Source: Raphanus sativus (taxonomy: Eukaryota > Streptophyta > Magnoliopsida > Brassicales > Brassicaceae). From it: a stretch of DNA of 64,000 nucleotides. A program made the translations under genes and the position numbers. The notes beneath the pieces were generated by a model, which worked only from the letters and a program-made list of their open reading frames with translations, was not told the DNA's origin and ran no database searches. Below are positions 23,304 to 35,960 of this stretch, piece after piece; position 1 is the first letter of the stretch, and every line of letters begins with the position of its first letter. The DNA lies in contig NC_079516.1 of assembly GCF_000801105.2 (NCBI RefSeq), forward strand, positions 21,117,043 to 21,181,042. Direction: 5' to 3'.

Positions 23304-24899
23304 ATGGACAAAAAACAACAATCACCACAGTATCAAGTGTTCTTAAATTTCCGGGGAGCTCAACTGCGCCATAACTTCATCGACCATCTCGTATATGCCA
23401 TGAAAGGACGTGGGATAAATGTCTTCATCGACACAGATGAGCAAAAAGGTAAGGATATCAAAATTCTTTTAAAGAGAATTGAGGAATCAAGAGTGGCGCT
23501 GGCTATATTCTCGACCAAGTATACGGAATCATCATGGTGCTTGGACGAACTTGCTATGATAAATAAGCGTGTAGATCTAGGCATGCTTGAGGTTAGATTA
23601 TATATATATTGAGTTTATATTTGTTTTGGATCGAGCAAAATCTTCCCGTCTTGTTTAATAATGTTTTAGTTTTGCTATATTGTAAGGTGCTTCCTATCTT
23701 CTACAAGGTGTCTACAGAAAGTGTTAAAAAACTTGTGGGAGAGTTTGGTGACCACTTTAGGCGTCGTGAGTGGGAATATCGTTGTGAACAATCCAAAATT
23801 TATGAATGGAAAAAGGCGTTGGAGTGTGTCTCTGCTAAGATTGGCCTTACCTTGGATGAGAAAAGGTATAAATTTCTATCTGTAGGGTTTTAATAATTTT
23901 AAACGCAAATATTGGATAAAATGTTTGATGATGAAATTTTTATGTAGATAGCGTCTTGATATACACGTAATTTACTTCCGCGGTTACAAAATATATACCC
24001 ACTATGCGTATTAGAAAACAGTAGTGACATAGACAAATAAATGTTTTAAATCATTTCCTCATGCACCAAATTTGAATGTTACGGAAACTTATATAGATTA
24101 ATAGAAGCATCCATCACAAAATGTTTTGTTTTATTAAGAGCCTAGTCTATCCAACTAATCTCATTTTTTTTACGTCACTCATGTTGTCAGTTCGGAGAGC
24201 AATTTTATCGGATTAATCATCACAAATGTCTTGGAATTGCTAGAAAAAGTTTCATCCAAAGAACAAACTACCAAATCTCAAGTAAAGCTCAAGATAACAC
24301 AGCCTAGAGAGGGTGTTGGTCTCGCTACAGGAGGCAAGTCATCATCTTACCCAACCAATGTACCGTCAGGAAAAACTTCCATCAACCCGGCGTGGCTTGG
24401 TTCTGGTTCCAGTTTATCAGGAGGCAACTCATTAGGTCCCAGTGCCACTGTCGTCTCGGGATTTGGTTCACAATCTCTACAAGGTCCATATAGCATCATG
24501 TCTCATCAAGGATGGACAACAGGTCCCAGTGGATTTGGTTCACAACAGTCTCTACAACCCCCGATGCAAGGCATCTATGACATGGGCCAAAGTGCAGGTT
24601 CAGCTTCTGCCACAGGAAATGCATTAGCAGCCCAGACCAATCAATTAATAGGTTTTGGACAGCGACCACAACAACCTTATAGCACGGTTAGATCTAGTCT
24701 AGCTCCGAGTGGGCTCCAGAACAACCATAATGCTCAATATGGGCCTGGACAATTAACTTATAGCTCGTCCACATCCTACAATGGAGTTCCAATCTCTAAG
24801 CATGCCTACGTATGGAATCCTTTACCAGGGACAACAATGACCTCGACATTCCACTTCCCGCCGATGGACTTTGGAAGTTTTGATTCTGATTCCGACTAA
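23304..24899 (+). CDS. TIR-only (TX) protein with a Gly/Ser/Gln-rich low-complexity tail
   Basis: Three exons: 23304-23591, 23687-23865 and 24191-24899, with GT-AG introns and phase kept, giving about 391 residues and a TGA-free frame to the TAA. Residues ~8-155 form a plant TIR domain: YQVFLNFRGAQLRHNFIDHL, BB-loop region FIDTDEQKGKDI, the WCLDEL motif with the expected NADase glutamate, VLPIFYKV, and WKKALECVSAKIG. There is no NB-ARC or LRR. Residues ~155-180 look helical (LIITNVLELLEKVSSKEQ). From ~195 to the end the protein is low complexity, rich in G, S, Q, N, P and Y, with the repeat SGFGSQ(Q)SLQ and an acidic end DFGSFDSDSD. TIR-only proteins make NAD+-derived immune signals; the tail role is unknown. 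It may be a relative of the TNL at 1-4088. Confidence 0.82.
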
Positions 24900-26236
24900 A
24901 AGACCTATCCTTAGCCTTCACGAATGTTCGGTCTAAAATTAGGTATATCTACTTTCACGTTTGGTTTTTGCTGATGGCCTGTACCACATCAATAATGAAA
25001 GGAAACCATTTTTGTTGCTAGATTTGATGCATAATCGAGTATGAACAAAACTTACATTCACTCCTATGATGAACTTTTAAATTTACCTCACATTTAAGAA
25101 CAACTAGATTTTGATCTACGCGTTTTCGCGGATGTATTTTTCAACAAATGTTCTTATTTATTTTTCATGTTAATATTAGGGCTGAGCAAAAAATCTAAAG
25201 AACCGAACTTGATCTGAAAAAGTAGTACAAAACTCAAACCAAAATTGATTAAATCCGAATTATTCAAAATTTTAGTATTTAAATAACCGAATCGGATCCC
25301 AACCGAAGTATTTCGGATACCCTAATATGTTTGAAATAGATTTAAATACTTACATATATTAATTAATTTTGATTTAAAGCATATAAAACATCCATAATAC
25401 ATATGATACTTTTAAGTTGGTTTAAATACTTGAAAATATATGTAAATAGTTAAAATTAAATATCTAAAATAGCGAAAGTATACTCAAAATATCAAAAATA
25501 CTTCAAATAATTATTGATTATCTATCTAAATATTTAAATAAAACCAATTTATCTGTTAAGTTTAGGTATTCTGACATATATTATTCAGATTTATATGTAA
25601 TATATATCATTTTGTTTATATATTTTGAGAAAATTAAAGTATATAACAAATTTTAAATTTTTTAAATAATTTAACTGGGTTATCCGAACCTGCAAAGATC
25701 TCAATAGAATTTAAATGAGTTATCCGAACCTGCAAAGATCTGAATCGAACATGAACCAAAATTTAAAAATATCCAAATGGGACTGAAATCTTTGACCCGG
25801 AAATCCAAAACTCAAACAGATCTGAACCGAATCCGAATGCATACCTAAACGCTCATCCCTAGTCATAATTCTATATCAAATATGGCATCATATAATTAAT
25901 CGTATTTTATATTTACCATCATATAAGTAATCATATAACTAATATTATTTTATATGTACCATCATATATATTATATTTTAAAATTTTAATGTGAAATACA
26001 AAAACCATAATTTAAGTTGGTATATGAAACTGGGCTATTTGTATTTTTCTTATATATATTAAAAACAGTTTTAATAATGTTTCTTGGAAAATATTTTAGT
26101 AAAAAATAATTTTTGAATATATGTATATTTTTAATCAATTCTTGACATAAAAGCAACTTTAAATTATTATTTTGATTTAGAATATATATAAAGTTTATAT
26201 TTTTTTATGATTACTTTAGACAAAATATGTTTTTAG
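24900..26236. other. Intergenic DNA with a Helitron-like end and an old TIR repeat
   Basis: At 25104-25131 the minus strand reads a CCGCG...CGCG hairpin, then ATCAAAAT, CTAG and T, as in a Helitron 3' terminus. At about 25176-25861 a degenerate repeat starts TTAGGGCTGAGC and ends GCTCATCCCTA, forming short inverted ends. Inside it, TTATCCGAACCTGCAAAGAT is directly duplicated (about 25680-25699 and 25719-25738). No coding sequence was seen. Confidence 0.45.
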
Positions 26237-26464
26237 GTAATTAGATTGGCCCATTATTGTTAAGAACCAACTAGTGGTCGATCCATATCCAGTTAGACCA
26301 AACCAAACCAAGCGAAGGAAGACCATGTACGAGGCGGCTAGAAGCTTTCCATATATGTATTGTAGTAGTTTTCCATTTATCCTTATGACGGTTTAACTAC
26401 TTGTATAAATAGAGACCTCTTGTCATAAGATTAATCCTTTTCACAAATCTCTAGTTTCACAACA
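26237..26464 (+). repeat. Partial 5' LTR of the decayed copia element
   Basis: The right boundary is set by CACAACA followed by CGTTATCAGCA, a junction I know from Brassicaceae copia elements, where the internal tRNA-derived primer site follows the LTR. A TATA-like TATAAATAGAGACC lies at about 26405. The left boundary is uncertain because sequence before GTAATTAGATTGGCCC (26236) does not look like LTR. Confidence 0.5.
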
Positions 26465-27020
26465 CGTTATCAGCAAGATAGTCTCCTAACCTAGCTAAGA
26501 ATCCGACACACATAAACCCTAAAACCCCAGTTGTTTTTCCGGCGGCTTCATCTCTCTCTCCACCGGCGATTACTCTCTCTCTCATCAAGATCATCATCCG
26601 ATCAAGCTCCAGCCACAACTTGATCTTGAATCAAAAGCCTAAACCGCAGCCTCTCTATATACTTAGGTATTGTCTGTGATTTGCTTGATCTATCTATTCT
26701 AATTTGTTTTGATTCGTTTTTGATTAAGGTTTCTAAAGATACAAGATGTTTTTGCTCAACCTAAGACACAACCTGATGGAGATCCAAGTCATAAAGCCAC
26801 GATCTCCTTGCTTGCAAATCAACTCCATTGATTCAAACCCTAAGCCGCAACCCTAATCTCTTCTTTTGTTTTTGCGATTTGTGTTTAATCATTATTCTAA
26901 CTTGTTTTTATTCTTGTGTTTAAGGTTTAACCAATATCAAACTCTTGATTCATAAATTCCATCCGACCCTTAGCAAGATGTGACCAGCTCCTGATCTGTT
27001 CCGGTCATGCAGTTCGCGAT

Positions 27021-28466
27021 TGATATACCATGGATTTTACCTATTTTTACCCATGGTATATAAGTGTTTTATATACTATTTACTATGTTTTGGAGTCTAT
27101 TTAGAGTATTTACAGGTTCAAGGGACGATTTGGAGAAATATGGTGATTTTGGTACCTTTTGGAGTCTTTCGCAGTGCAGAACTACACAGACGCTTCAGAT
27201 GTTTATCTCTCGATAGAGGCCTTCCGACCGTTGGATTTATCCCATCTTTTGACACAAGATAGAGATTTGAGTTCGCTTTCCAATGCCACCGGTCTGAGGT
27301 CAATCCGCATCCTGTAGCCGAAGTTATGCCCGTTTTCCTGAAGAGTGATCAGTCTGCCTCGCGAGAGGAAGCTGTCGAGAAGAGGATTGTATGTCGATCG
27401 ATGCAACAGAGTGCATGTCGATCGACAGGGACATCAGAATGTGGGCTGAGTATATTTTATGACCAATTGAAGCCCAGGAGTCACCACAAAGTTACCAAAA
27501 TACCCTTGACGACCAGAAACCCTATTTATGTTATTTCTAAGCCACTGTTGACGGCTACGCTTTCTACGCTTTCTTTTGATTCATTGGTCTTAGTTTAGGA
27601 GAGAAGAGAGGAACTCCTTCAGAGTCTTCTTGGAACTCCTTTGGTTTTTATATTTATTCTATTGCAATTTCATCTACTTATCTATGATTTCTGTGACAAC
27701 TATCATGTCTGAGTAGATCCACCTGTTAGGTTTAGGAATCAGATAGGTTATAAGGGATTAGCCCCAAATATAGAATTGCTAAGTTGTGGTATTAATCATT
27801 GAGACTGTTCTTAATGCTTGTTCTTGAGTAATTAACCTGAACTTGATCATAGAATCATTAGGCACAAGCGAGAGCTTGGTCTCTTATCTGACTTGTCTTC
27901 TCTGATCTAGGATACTAGATAACAGCGACAGCTGGTTTAGAAACCCTAGCGAACATATATTCAACCCGCGCATTAAGCCTACTAGAAGCATGTCGATCGA
28001 TATCCCGACAGGTGAATCGATCGACGAAGCGAAAGGTGTATCGATCGATACTCCTATAGAGTCATCGATCGACACTTTCTAATTGATCATCCCGACAGGT
28101 GAGATCATTGGATCTAGTAATAGATAACCTATACAACGAGAGTTGATATGTTATTCTTATAGTTGAGTTCTATAATATCATAATTTAATATCTATATTTT
28201 TATAATTCCAGCCTGAATAGAAACCCTAGATCTAGCTACCATCCTTCCATAAAACAACTCTTAGTTACCTTCTAATCAACTGCCTTGTTCACTTTGCTTT
28301 CATTACATTCATATTTACTGCTTTATAACTGTTTGCCTAGTTAAATCTTAATATATATAGTTTACTGTGCGCCCTAGCTCTCTGTGGATTCGATCCCTAA
28401 GTACTACAATCGAACCTCTTATTTGAGAGAGTAAGATCACTTGTTAGGGTAATTTGAGTGATATCA
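27021..28466 (+). repeat. 5' LTR of the Athila-type element
   Basis: It begins TGATATACCATGG and ends TTTGAGTGATATCA, followed by AATT and the primer site. It contains at least six copies of the palindrome TCGATCGA (for example near 27396, 27417, 27991, 28016, 28039 and 28062). Confidence 0.92.
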
Positions 28467-28470
28467 AATT

Positions 28471-28488
28471 TGGCGCCGTTGCCGGGGA
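28471..28488 (+). other. Primer binding site (tRNA-Asp type)
   Basis: TGGCGCCGTTGCCGGGGA is complementary to the 3' end of plant tRNA-Asp (CCCCGGCAACGGCGCCA) and sits 4 nt after the 5' LTR. This is the usual primer of Athila/Tat-lineage elements. Confidence 0.9.
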
Positions 28489-28570
28489 GCAAGGATTCGC
28501 CATTAGACTTGATTAATAGGTTTATTCTAGGTTTTATTTACTGTTTTAAGTTACTTACGAAAATTTTTTC

Positions 28571-29270
28571 TTGTTTTTCAGGTACATGCCAATTAGTACC
28601 AGAAGCAGCAAGGGAGAATTGCTTTTCTTCTCAGACCCAACACGTTTGGAACGCTCGATCCGCAAAGAGAAACTCGCAGCATCGATCGATACCACTTATA
28701 CATCATCGATTGATACTTGTGAAAGAGAATCGATCGACACATCATCTGCAACATCGGTCGATACCAATCTGCGAGCAACCATGAGCGAGATACTTGTGCT
28801 ACAAAGGGATGAGAATGGGGACCTGCATGACCAGGATGGTCATCTGCGTAACGCAGCAGATGAGAATGCTCGACAAAGGACACTGGCTGACTACAACCGT
28901 CCAGAGGAATACTATTTCAACAGATCAGCCATTCGTCTACCAGATATCCAGACACAGAATTTCGAGCTGAATCCAAAGTACTACACCCTCGTGGCACAGA
29001 TACCTTACTCTGGATTATCTCACGAGCATCCTATGGACCATCTAGAAAGGTTTGAGGATCTTATTTCTCTTATCTGTATGGATGAAGTCCCTGAGGACTA
29101 CTTGCTTTGCAAGCTCTTCAAATAGTCACTTGTTAGAGAAGCTTCGCATTGGCTTAAGCAGCTACCACCAGGATCTCTTACATCCTGGCCCGACATCCAA
29201 AATGCATTCCTGTGTAAATTCTTTGATGAATCACGTACTGAAGAAATAAGAGATAAAATTTGGACATTCT
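28571..29270 (+). pseudogene. Athila-type gag, interrupted by a stop codon
   Basis: The frame 28571-29125 starts with a basic region, passes through SID/SVD repeats (ASIDTTYTSSIDTCERESID) and reaches the retrotransposon gag domain (HPMDHLERFEDLISLICMDE). An in-frame TAG at 29123-29125 interrupts a gag domain that continues in the same frame after it (SLVREASHWLKQLPPGSLTS), so full-length capsid protein is not made from this copy without readthrough. Confidence 0.78.
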
Positions 29271-29282
29271 CTCAGGGACCTG

Positions 29283-29828
29283 GTGGGAGCAGTTTGTGAT
29301 CTTAAGAAGAATAGGATGTGCCTAACTAATGTTGATGAAAATGTCTTCTATGATCCTGTGGAGAAGAAGAAAAGTGAAGATTTGATTTCATACATAGAGA
29401 TGTTTGAAGATCCAGCACCTCTAACATATGCAGATCGCAAGTTTGCAAAATCAGGATCAACATCGATCGACATTCAACTTTCAAGATCGGTCGACAATGA
29501 GCCTCACGAATCGACCGACACAGAGCCTTTAGAATCGGTCAACAACATCCAAATTTCAGAACAGAACGAGACTGAAAAGTCTAAGTCTAGGGGAAGACCT
29601 AGAATGAGGAAGAAGAAAATGAAAAGGAATATAGATGTATATTCTCTATCACTGGTCCCTTCTCAGTGTCAGGAGGAAAGTCTTGAGTGTAGAGTGTGCC
29701 GCAGAGGAGGTCCAGCTTCTTTTGCTAAGGTTAGAGTGCTATCTGATCCAAAACTGAGAGACAAAGGGGAAGCGTCTGCAAGAGCTTTCATCAACTGCAT
29801 CAACCAAATGAGGAAGAGAGACACATAA
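29283..29828 (+). pseudogene. Second retroelement frame (post-gag remnant)
   Basis: An open frame of 181 residues, MGAVCDLKKNRMCLTNVDEN at the start. It has SIDIQLSRSVDNEPHESTD repeats and a lysine/arginine cluster (SRGRPRMRKKKMKRN), and ends INCINQMRKRDT. GAVCDL recalls the start of a retroviral-type protease followed by a deletion, because the catalytic region and the whole of RT are missing. I infer an internal deletion that fused the protease start to downstream sequence. Confidence 0.55.
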
Positions 29829-31834
29829 ACTTGTTTTGGAGTAAGTTCACATCCTCATCCAGATTAAATCAGACCTCCAAAAGTCAAGCTAATGACTAAA
29901 AATAAGTGCTGAGTGGGAGGCAACCCACTGTTAGGTTACAGGAGAAGATTCATGGAAGAAGCATTGATATACCAATATCGACCAATGGTTGCAAACATTG
30001 GTCGACAGAGCATTAATAGCATCGATTGATCGCCACTTAATTGTGTTGATCGATAGAGCATCAAGAGTATCGATCGCCACTTAACTGTGTTGGTCAATAT
30101 TCACATCAAAGTTAGGTATACTGTTTTTCCTTGTTAATTATTGTCCTTAATTATGATTTATTCTTCCACCAATCTTAGACTGTATAACACTGGTAACAGT
30201 GTTGTTTACGTCTAGGAGAGGTTGTACTAATATTATAATTTAGATTAGCTAGTTAGAATAGGGACCCGAGTAAACGATTGCTATATTATCGACCGACGAG
30301 AAGTCGATATCTATCGACATAACAAATCTGCCACGACCGATAACAACACATTTGAATCGATCAACATCTATTCTGGTCAGGTATTTCGTTCTAACTTGTT
30401 AAATTGAGTACTTATGGTTTCTTTCTCCCAACCTCCGACTTGATAAACACCATTATAGTGTTATTTAAGTCTGGGGGAGGTTCTACTGATATTGTATTTT
30501 AGTTAGTGAAAAAAAAAGATCCAGGTAAACGATTGCTCAACACATTGCCCGATGAGATCAGCTCGATATCGATCTCCAACGCTTCATATCAAACGATCGA
30601 TTGTCTCTTCATTGTGTCAAACGATCTCTCTAGCCATAGACTGATGGGATCAACTCGATATCGTTCGACAACGCTTCATCTTCAACGATCGATTGATACT
30701 TCATTGTGTCGATCGTCACCGACATTAGCGAGCTGGTATATCGTTCTTACTTGTTAATTTTCGTAATTATGCTTTATGTTTTTCATACCACCGACTGTGT
30801 TACACTGGGACAGTGTAATTTAAGTCTGGGGGGATTACTAAAGATTATCTACTTTATGAGTCTTATTTAAAACATTTTCAAAAAGTTTTTATTGAGTCAA
30901 GAAGGGGATATATCTTAATCGATTTATTACTTGTCATCTAACCACTCTTTAGACTAGTCTTAGATTTACTGACTGCAGAAGTACTAGAGATACTAAAGTG
31001 GATCAACCTGTCAACTATGTTTGCACTTGCTGAGATTGTTTGAAGGAATCAAAGCTGACCTCCAACACTAATACTGACTTTATTTGCTTGTCTTGGGGCT
31101 TGGTAATCACTGGATCGGAATCCTCTTACAAGTCTGGAAGGTATTGTCTGTGTGTTTCTGGTTCCCTTCCCTCTCTCTCTCTTCGGCATCTCAAGATCTA
31201 AGTTTCTAAAGAAAAGATTGAAATGATTTCTTGAGAGGCAGAGGGGTAGGAGTGTCTCCTGCGACCCCATTATTCTAAATCTCAGGGATGATCACATATT
31301 GTGGAAACGAGGGATAGGTAAATTACCTGAGACCCCATTATTCGCTACACTTTGTCAAATGTATGAGTTACAAATGCAATGTCAATGAGATAGACTAGAT
31401 GACCTGTGTTGGCATCGAAACTGTTGAAATTGAAACTAATAAGAGATTCAGAGAAGAGAGATGAGGGGAGAAAGGGATCAGAGAAGACTTCCTGTGTGTT
31501 CAGAAACTTGTTTGAGTTGAGTCCATGTGTCCTTTGATCGATACTCCCAAGGTAAAGCCTACACTTTTATTTTTATGCAAGAAATGAGGTTAGTAGAGAG
31601 GATTGTCAGACAGGATCTGTTAGGTTGTGGAACTAGTGGAATTTGGTTGCGATACTAGGATATGGTATGATGTGCTTCTAAGGTTAAGATGTTTAATGAT
31701 TTGGTTTGCACTACTAGAGAGATGATGAACTGAGTTTTTAAAATCCTTCGAGTCCCTGCTGTTTTCAAACCTCTTTCAGAGAGACTGCCCGGTTGTTTTG
31801 CTTGAGGACAAGCAAAATGGTAAGTCTGGGGAGT
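29829..31834 (+). other. Non-coding 3' internal region of the Athila-type element
   Basis: No long frame. The phrase GTCT(G/A)GGGGAG recurs before CTACTGATATT-like sequence (about 30215, 30470 and 30824), and ATCGATCGA/CGACCGA-type motifs recur between 29970 and 30720. The final AAGTCTGGGGAG at 31822-31833 is the likely polypurine tract next to the 3' LTR. Confidence 0.6.
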
Positions 31835-33279
31835 TGATATACCATGGATCTTACCTATTTTTACCCATGGTATATAAGTGTTTTATATACTATTTACTAT
31901 GTTTTGGAGTCTATTTAGAGTATTTACAGGTTCAAGGACGATTTGGAGAAATATGGTGTTTTTGGTGCCTTTTGGAGTCTTTCGCAGTGCAGAACTGCAC
32001 AGACGCTTCAGATGTTTAGCTCTCGATGGAGGCCTTCCCACCGTTGGATTTAGCCCATCGTTTGGTACAACATAGATATTTGAGTTCGCTTTCCAATGCC
32101 ACCGGTCTGAGGTCAATCCGCATCCTGTAGCAGAAGTTATGCCCGTTTTACTGAAGAGTGATCAATCTGTCTCGCGAGAGGAAGCTGTCGAGAAGAGGAT
32201 TGTATGTCGATCGATGCAACAGAGTGCATGTCGATCGACAGGGACATCAGAATGTGGGCTGAGTATATTTTATGACCAATTGAAGCCCAGGACTCACAAC
32301 AAAGTTACCAAAATACCCTTGACGACCAAAAACCATGTTTATGTTATTTCTAAGCCACTGTTGACGGCTACGCTTTCTACGCTTTCTTTTGATTCATTGT
32401 TCTTAGTTTAGGAGAGAAGAGATGAACTCCTTCAGATTCTTCTTGGAACTCTTTTGGTTTTTATATTTATTCTATTGCAATTTCATCTACTCATTTATGA
32501 TTTCTGTGACAACTATCATGTCTGAGTAGATCCACCTGTTAGGTTTAGGGTTCAGATAGGTTATAAGGGATTAGCCCCAAATATAGAATTGCTAAGTTGT
32601 GGTATTAATCATTGAGACTGTTCTTAATGCTTGTTCTTGAGTAATTAACCTGAACTTGATCATAGAATCATTTGGCACAAGCGAGAGCTTGGTCTCTTAT
32701 CTGACTTGTCTTCTCTGATCTAGGATACTAGATAACAGCGACAGCTGGTTTAGAAACCCTAGCGAACATATATTCAACCCGCGCATTAAGCCTACTAGAA
32801 GCACGTTGATCGATATCCCGACAGGTGAATCGATCGACGAAGCGAAATGTGTATCGATCGATACTCCTATAGAGTCATCGATCGACACTTTCTAATTGAT
32901 CATCCCGACAGGTGAGATCATTGGATCTAGTAATAGATAACCTATACAACGAGAGTTGATATGTTATTCTTATAGTTGAGTTCTATAATATCATAATTTA
33001 GTATCTATATTATTATAATTCCAGCCTGAATAGAAACCCTAGATCTAGCTACCATCCTTCCATAAAACAACTCTTAGTTACCTTCTAAGCAACTGCCTTG
33101 TTCAGTTTGCTTTCATTACCTTCATATTTACTGCTTTATAACTGTTTGCCTAGTTAAATCTTAATATCTATAGTTTAGTGTGCGCCCTAGCTCTCTGTGG
33201 ATTCGATCCCTAAGTACTACAATCGAACCTCTTATTTGAGAGAGTAAGATCACTTGTTAGGGTAATTTGAGTGATATCA
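31835..33279 (+). repeat. 3' LTR of the Athila-type element
   Basis: Same ends and layout as the 5' LTR. Differences cluster in the first 350 bp and are otherwise scattered. It is followed directly by the GCGAT duplication and the resumed copia leader. Confidence 0.92.
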
Positions 33280-35339
33280 GCGATCCGACTTGTTACAGCT
33301 CTCGGTGGTCCAAATCTACACTTCAAAGTTCTACAGGTAAACTTTGAAACCCAAAAAGAACTCATAATCGAACATGGTTGATTGATAAAGGAATGACCAT
33401 TAAAATTTTGCAAAACCCCAAATCAAACCCTAGCAAAAGTTCAATAGGTCCATACCCTTCCATGAGTAAATTGAAGCTGTTAAACCAAAAGTTCGATATG
33501 AGATTGTTTATCAATTAAAATAAAAACCATAATGGTTTCTGAATCTCAAAACCCCCTTGATCTGAATGATCAAATCGAAATCCTTAAGCCTAGAAATCGA
33601 TCAACTCCCCAAAACATAAACATGATCGGTTTCATCCAAAACCACTAAAATTTTTTATTGACACTACAAGAAAAATCGGTATAGTAGCACACGAAAAATG
33701 CTATCATAGAGTTTTCGTAGCGTTTTTGTAAACGCTCTGACAGCCGCAGCTATGATAGACCCCCCCCCCCTATTATAGCGTTTTTCGTATGCTATAATAA
33801 ATAGAGATATCATAGCGTTTAAGTTTTGCTATTTTAAAAGATTATAATAGCATCATCATTTTGCTATTATATGACTTTCTATGGTGTTTTTCATATGCCA
33901 TGATTTAGTTTAGTTTATATTGACATAGATATAACGCTATAATTAAAATAAAATAACTAAAAATAATTAAATTAATTTATTAAAATTTAATTAATTACAA
34001 TTAATAAAAATAAAAATAATCAAAAATAAAATGGCAAGTTAATTCGTAAATAAAAATTAAATTTTATTTATTGATTAAAATCAGTATACAAAAATTAGAG
34101 AACACATTAAACCAAAAACTAATTACAAACATTAAACCAAACCATAATTAACCTATGGTTTAAAGATAAACCTGGTTTAGAAATCTAAAAAACTAAACCG
34201 GTTTAACATTAAAAAAAAAATTAACCCTATCTCAGCACCAAACTCTTCGCCGCCGTCAACTAACTCCATCAATCTGTGCTCTTCCACCACCATCGAAACT
34301 TCTTATCTGTCTCTCTTCCCTTGCCTCTGAACCAACTCCATCTCCTCTTTTTATCTTGCTCGACTCAAACTCCATCTACATCCCTGTCACAAACTGCAGG
34401 TCAGAAAAACAAAATTAAGAAAAAGTTACATGATTGGACGGAATTGAGATTAACATCTCAGCAGGAAGAACACAAGTATTATACCTTTCCTTAAACTCTA
34501 GGTTTTACGGATCTACAGAAGTAGAGACACCAAAACAGTCGTCGTCTTCCTGTCTCAACCCGCGGTCTCTTCCTGAAAACTAGTTTTCTATACACAAAAC
34601 CGAAAAAAGATTCAAACTTTCACGGCAAATCATTTACAAAAAAAACAGAGACGAAATCAGGATCGAGAGAGAGAGAGGTGACGAGTTTCTGACTGAAAGA
34701 AGGTGGAGGTGGAGATTAGGTGACGACAGAGAGAAGTTACCAGTGGTGGTAAATAAGATCCAATCATTAGCTCAATGGAGAAGAAGAAATAAGATAATTG
34801 ATTCGAAAATCAAACCAAACCGCTCTAAGAACAAATTAGACAAAGTTGAAAAAGAGTAATAAGATTAACAACAACAAAAACGTGGAGAGGAAACAAAAGA
34901 AGAGAAGCGACAATTAGATCTGTGAAGAGAGAAGGAAGCGTAGATAGAGCGTTGAATTGTGTGAGGTCACACTGTGACAATCAGAAACAAACAAAAAATA
35001 ATCTGGACCATTGATTAAATTGTGATCAATGGTCTATAATTGTGATCCTCAGCATTATTGTCTCGACCAATAGAAAGAAAGGACGAGGATAGATGGGGAG
35101 ATTGATTTTGGGCCTTTGATTTAAATAAATCAATGGCTAAAAACACAGTAGAAATTACTTTTATTTGATTATAGTTATTATAAATAACTATAGAAACTTT
35201 AACTAATTTGACAAAAAAAAATTGATATCATAATTTAAAATTTAAAATCTGATTTTTGTATTTAAATTTTGAAGTTGTGTAATTGGCTAAAATATTAAAA
35301 ATTAAGACTGAATGTTTTATGATATAGGTTTAATATTAG

Positions 35340-35960
35340 GTATGTGATTTAGGGTTTAGGGTTAAAATTTATAATGAAGTATATGGTCTGAGTTTTAGAA
35401 TATACTTGGAATTTAAGTTTGAATTCATATTATAAGTTTGAAAGTATTAGATTTATGACTTTATATGTAATGTTTAAGTTTAGGGTTTAGGGTATTATGT
35501 TTAGGGTATAGATTTAGGATTTAGTGTTTGAGGTTTATAATTTAAATTTGAGATTATATTTTAAATGAATTGAATTTAAATTTAAGATTGAAGTTATTGT
35601 ACGAAAGTATTGATTTTTAAAGTATATGTTTTGGGTATAAATCATGTTTAGGGTTTAGGGTTTTGCTTAGAAAAATACAATTTTTTATATAAAACGAATT
35701 TTTCTTAAATTCTAGAAATTAAGATTTCGATTTGATGTTTGTTAAATTTTTAAAATTTAGATTTGAAGTTTACATTTAGTGGATGTATGGTTTATGCTTG
35801 AAGTTAAGGTTTAGGGTATAGAATTTGATGGAGGATTTAAGGTTTTATGTTTAGAAATTATTGATTAATACTAAAACTTAAAATGTTGAGTTTTATTTTA
35901 AGATTTCAAATATATGACTTTGTATAAGTTTGAGGTTTAGGGTATTGGATATAGGGTGTT
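35340..35960 (+). repeat. Degenerate telomere-like TTTAGGG-rich block within the CACTA element
   Basis: Many TTTAGGG and TTTAGGGT words, some in short tandem (for example GTTTAGGGTTTAGGG near 35350, 35470 and 35650), alternate with TTTGAGGTTTA and TTAAGTTT variants. It looks like an expanded and decayed AT-rich repeat that includes the plant telomere word, not a real telomere insertion. Confidence 0.5.

Larger units (their letters stand above)
27021..33279 (+). mobile_element. Gag-only Ty3/gypsy (Athila-type) LTR retrotransposon, structurally complete
   Basis: Two near-identical LTRs of about 1445 bp (27021-28466 and 31835-33279) start TGATATACC and end GTGATATCA. A 5-bp duplication, GCGAT, flanks the whole element (27016-27020 and 33280-33284). 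A tRNA-Asp type primer site follows the 5' LTR, and a purine-rich AAGTCTGGGGAG precedes the 3' LTR. The interior is only about 3.4 kb. It has gag and one further frame but no protease, reverse transcriptase or integrase, so it is non-autonomous. By eye the LTRs differ at a few dozen positions, suggesting a fairly recent insertion. It interrupts the leader of the host copia element. Confidence 0.93.

Noticed and set aside
35340..35960. Interstitial telomere or ancient chromosome fusion
   Set aside because: TTTAGGG words are degenerate and mixed with other AT-rich repeats, and the block is inside a CACTA element.
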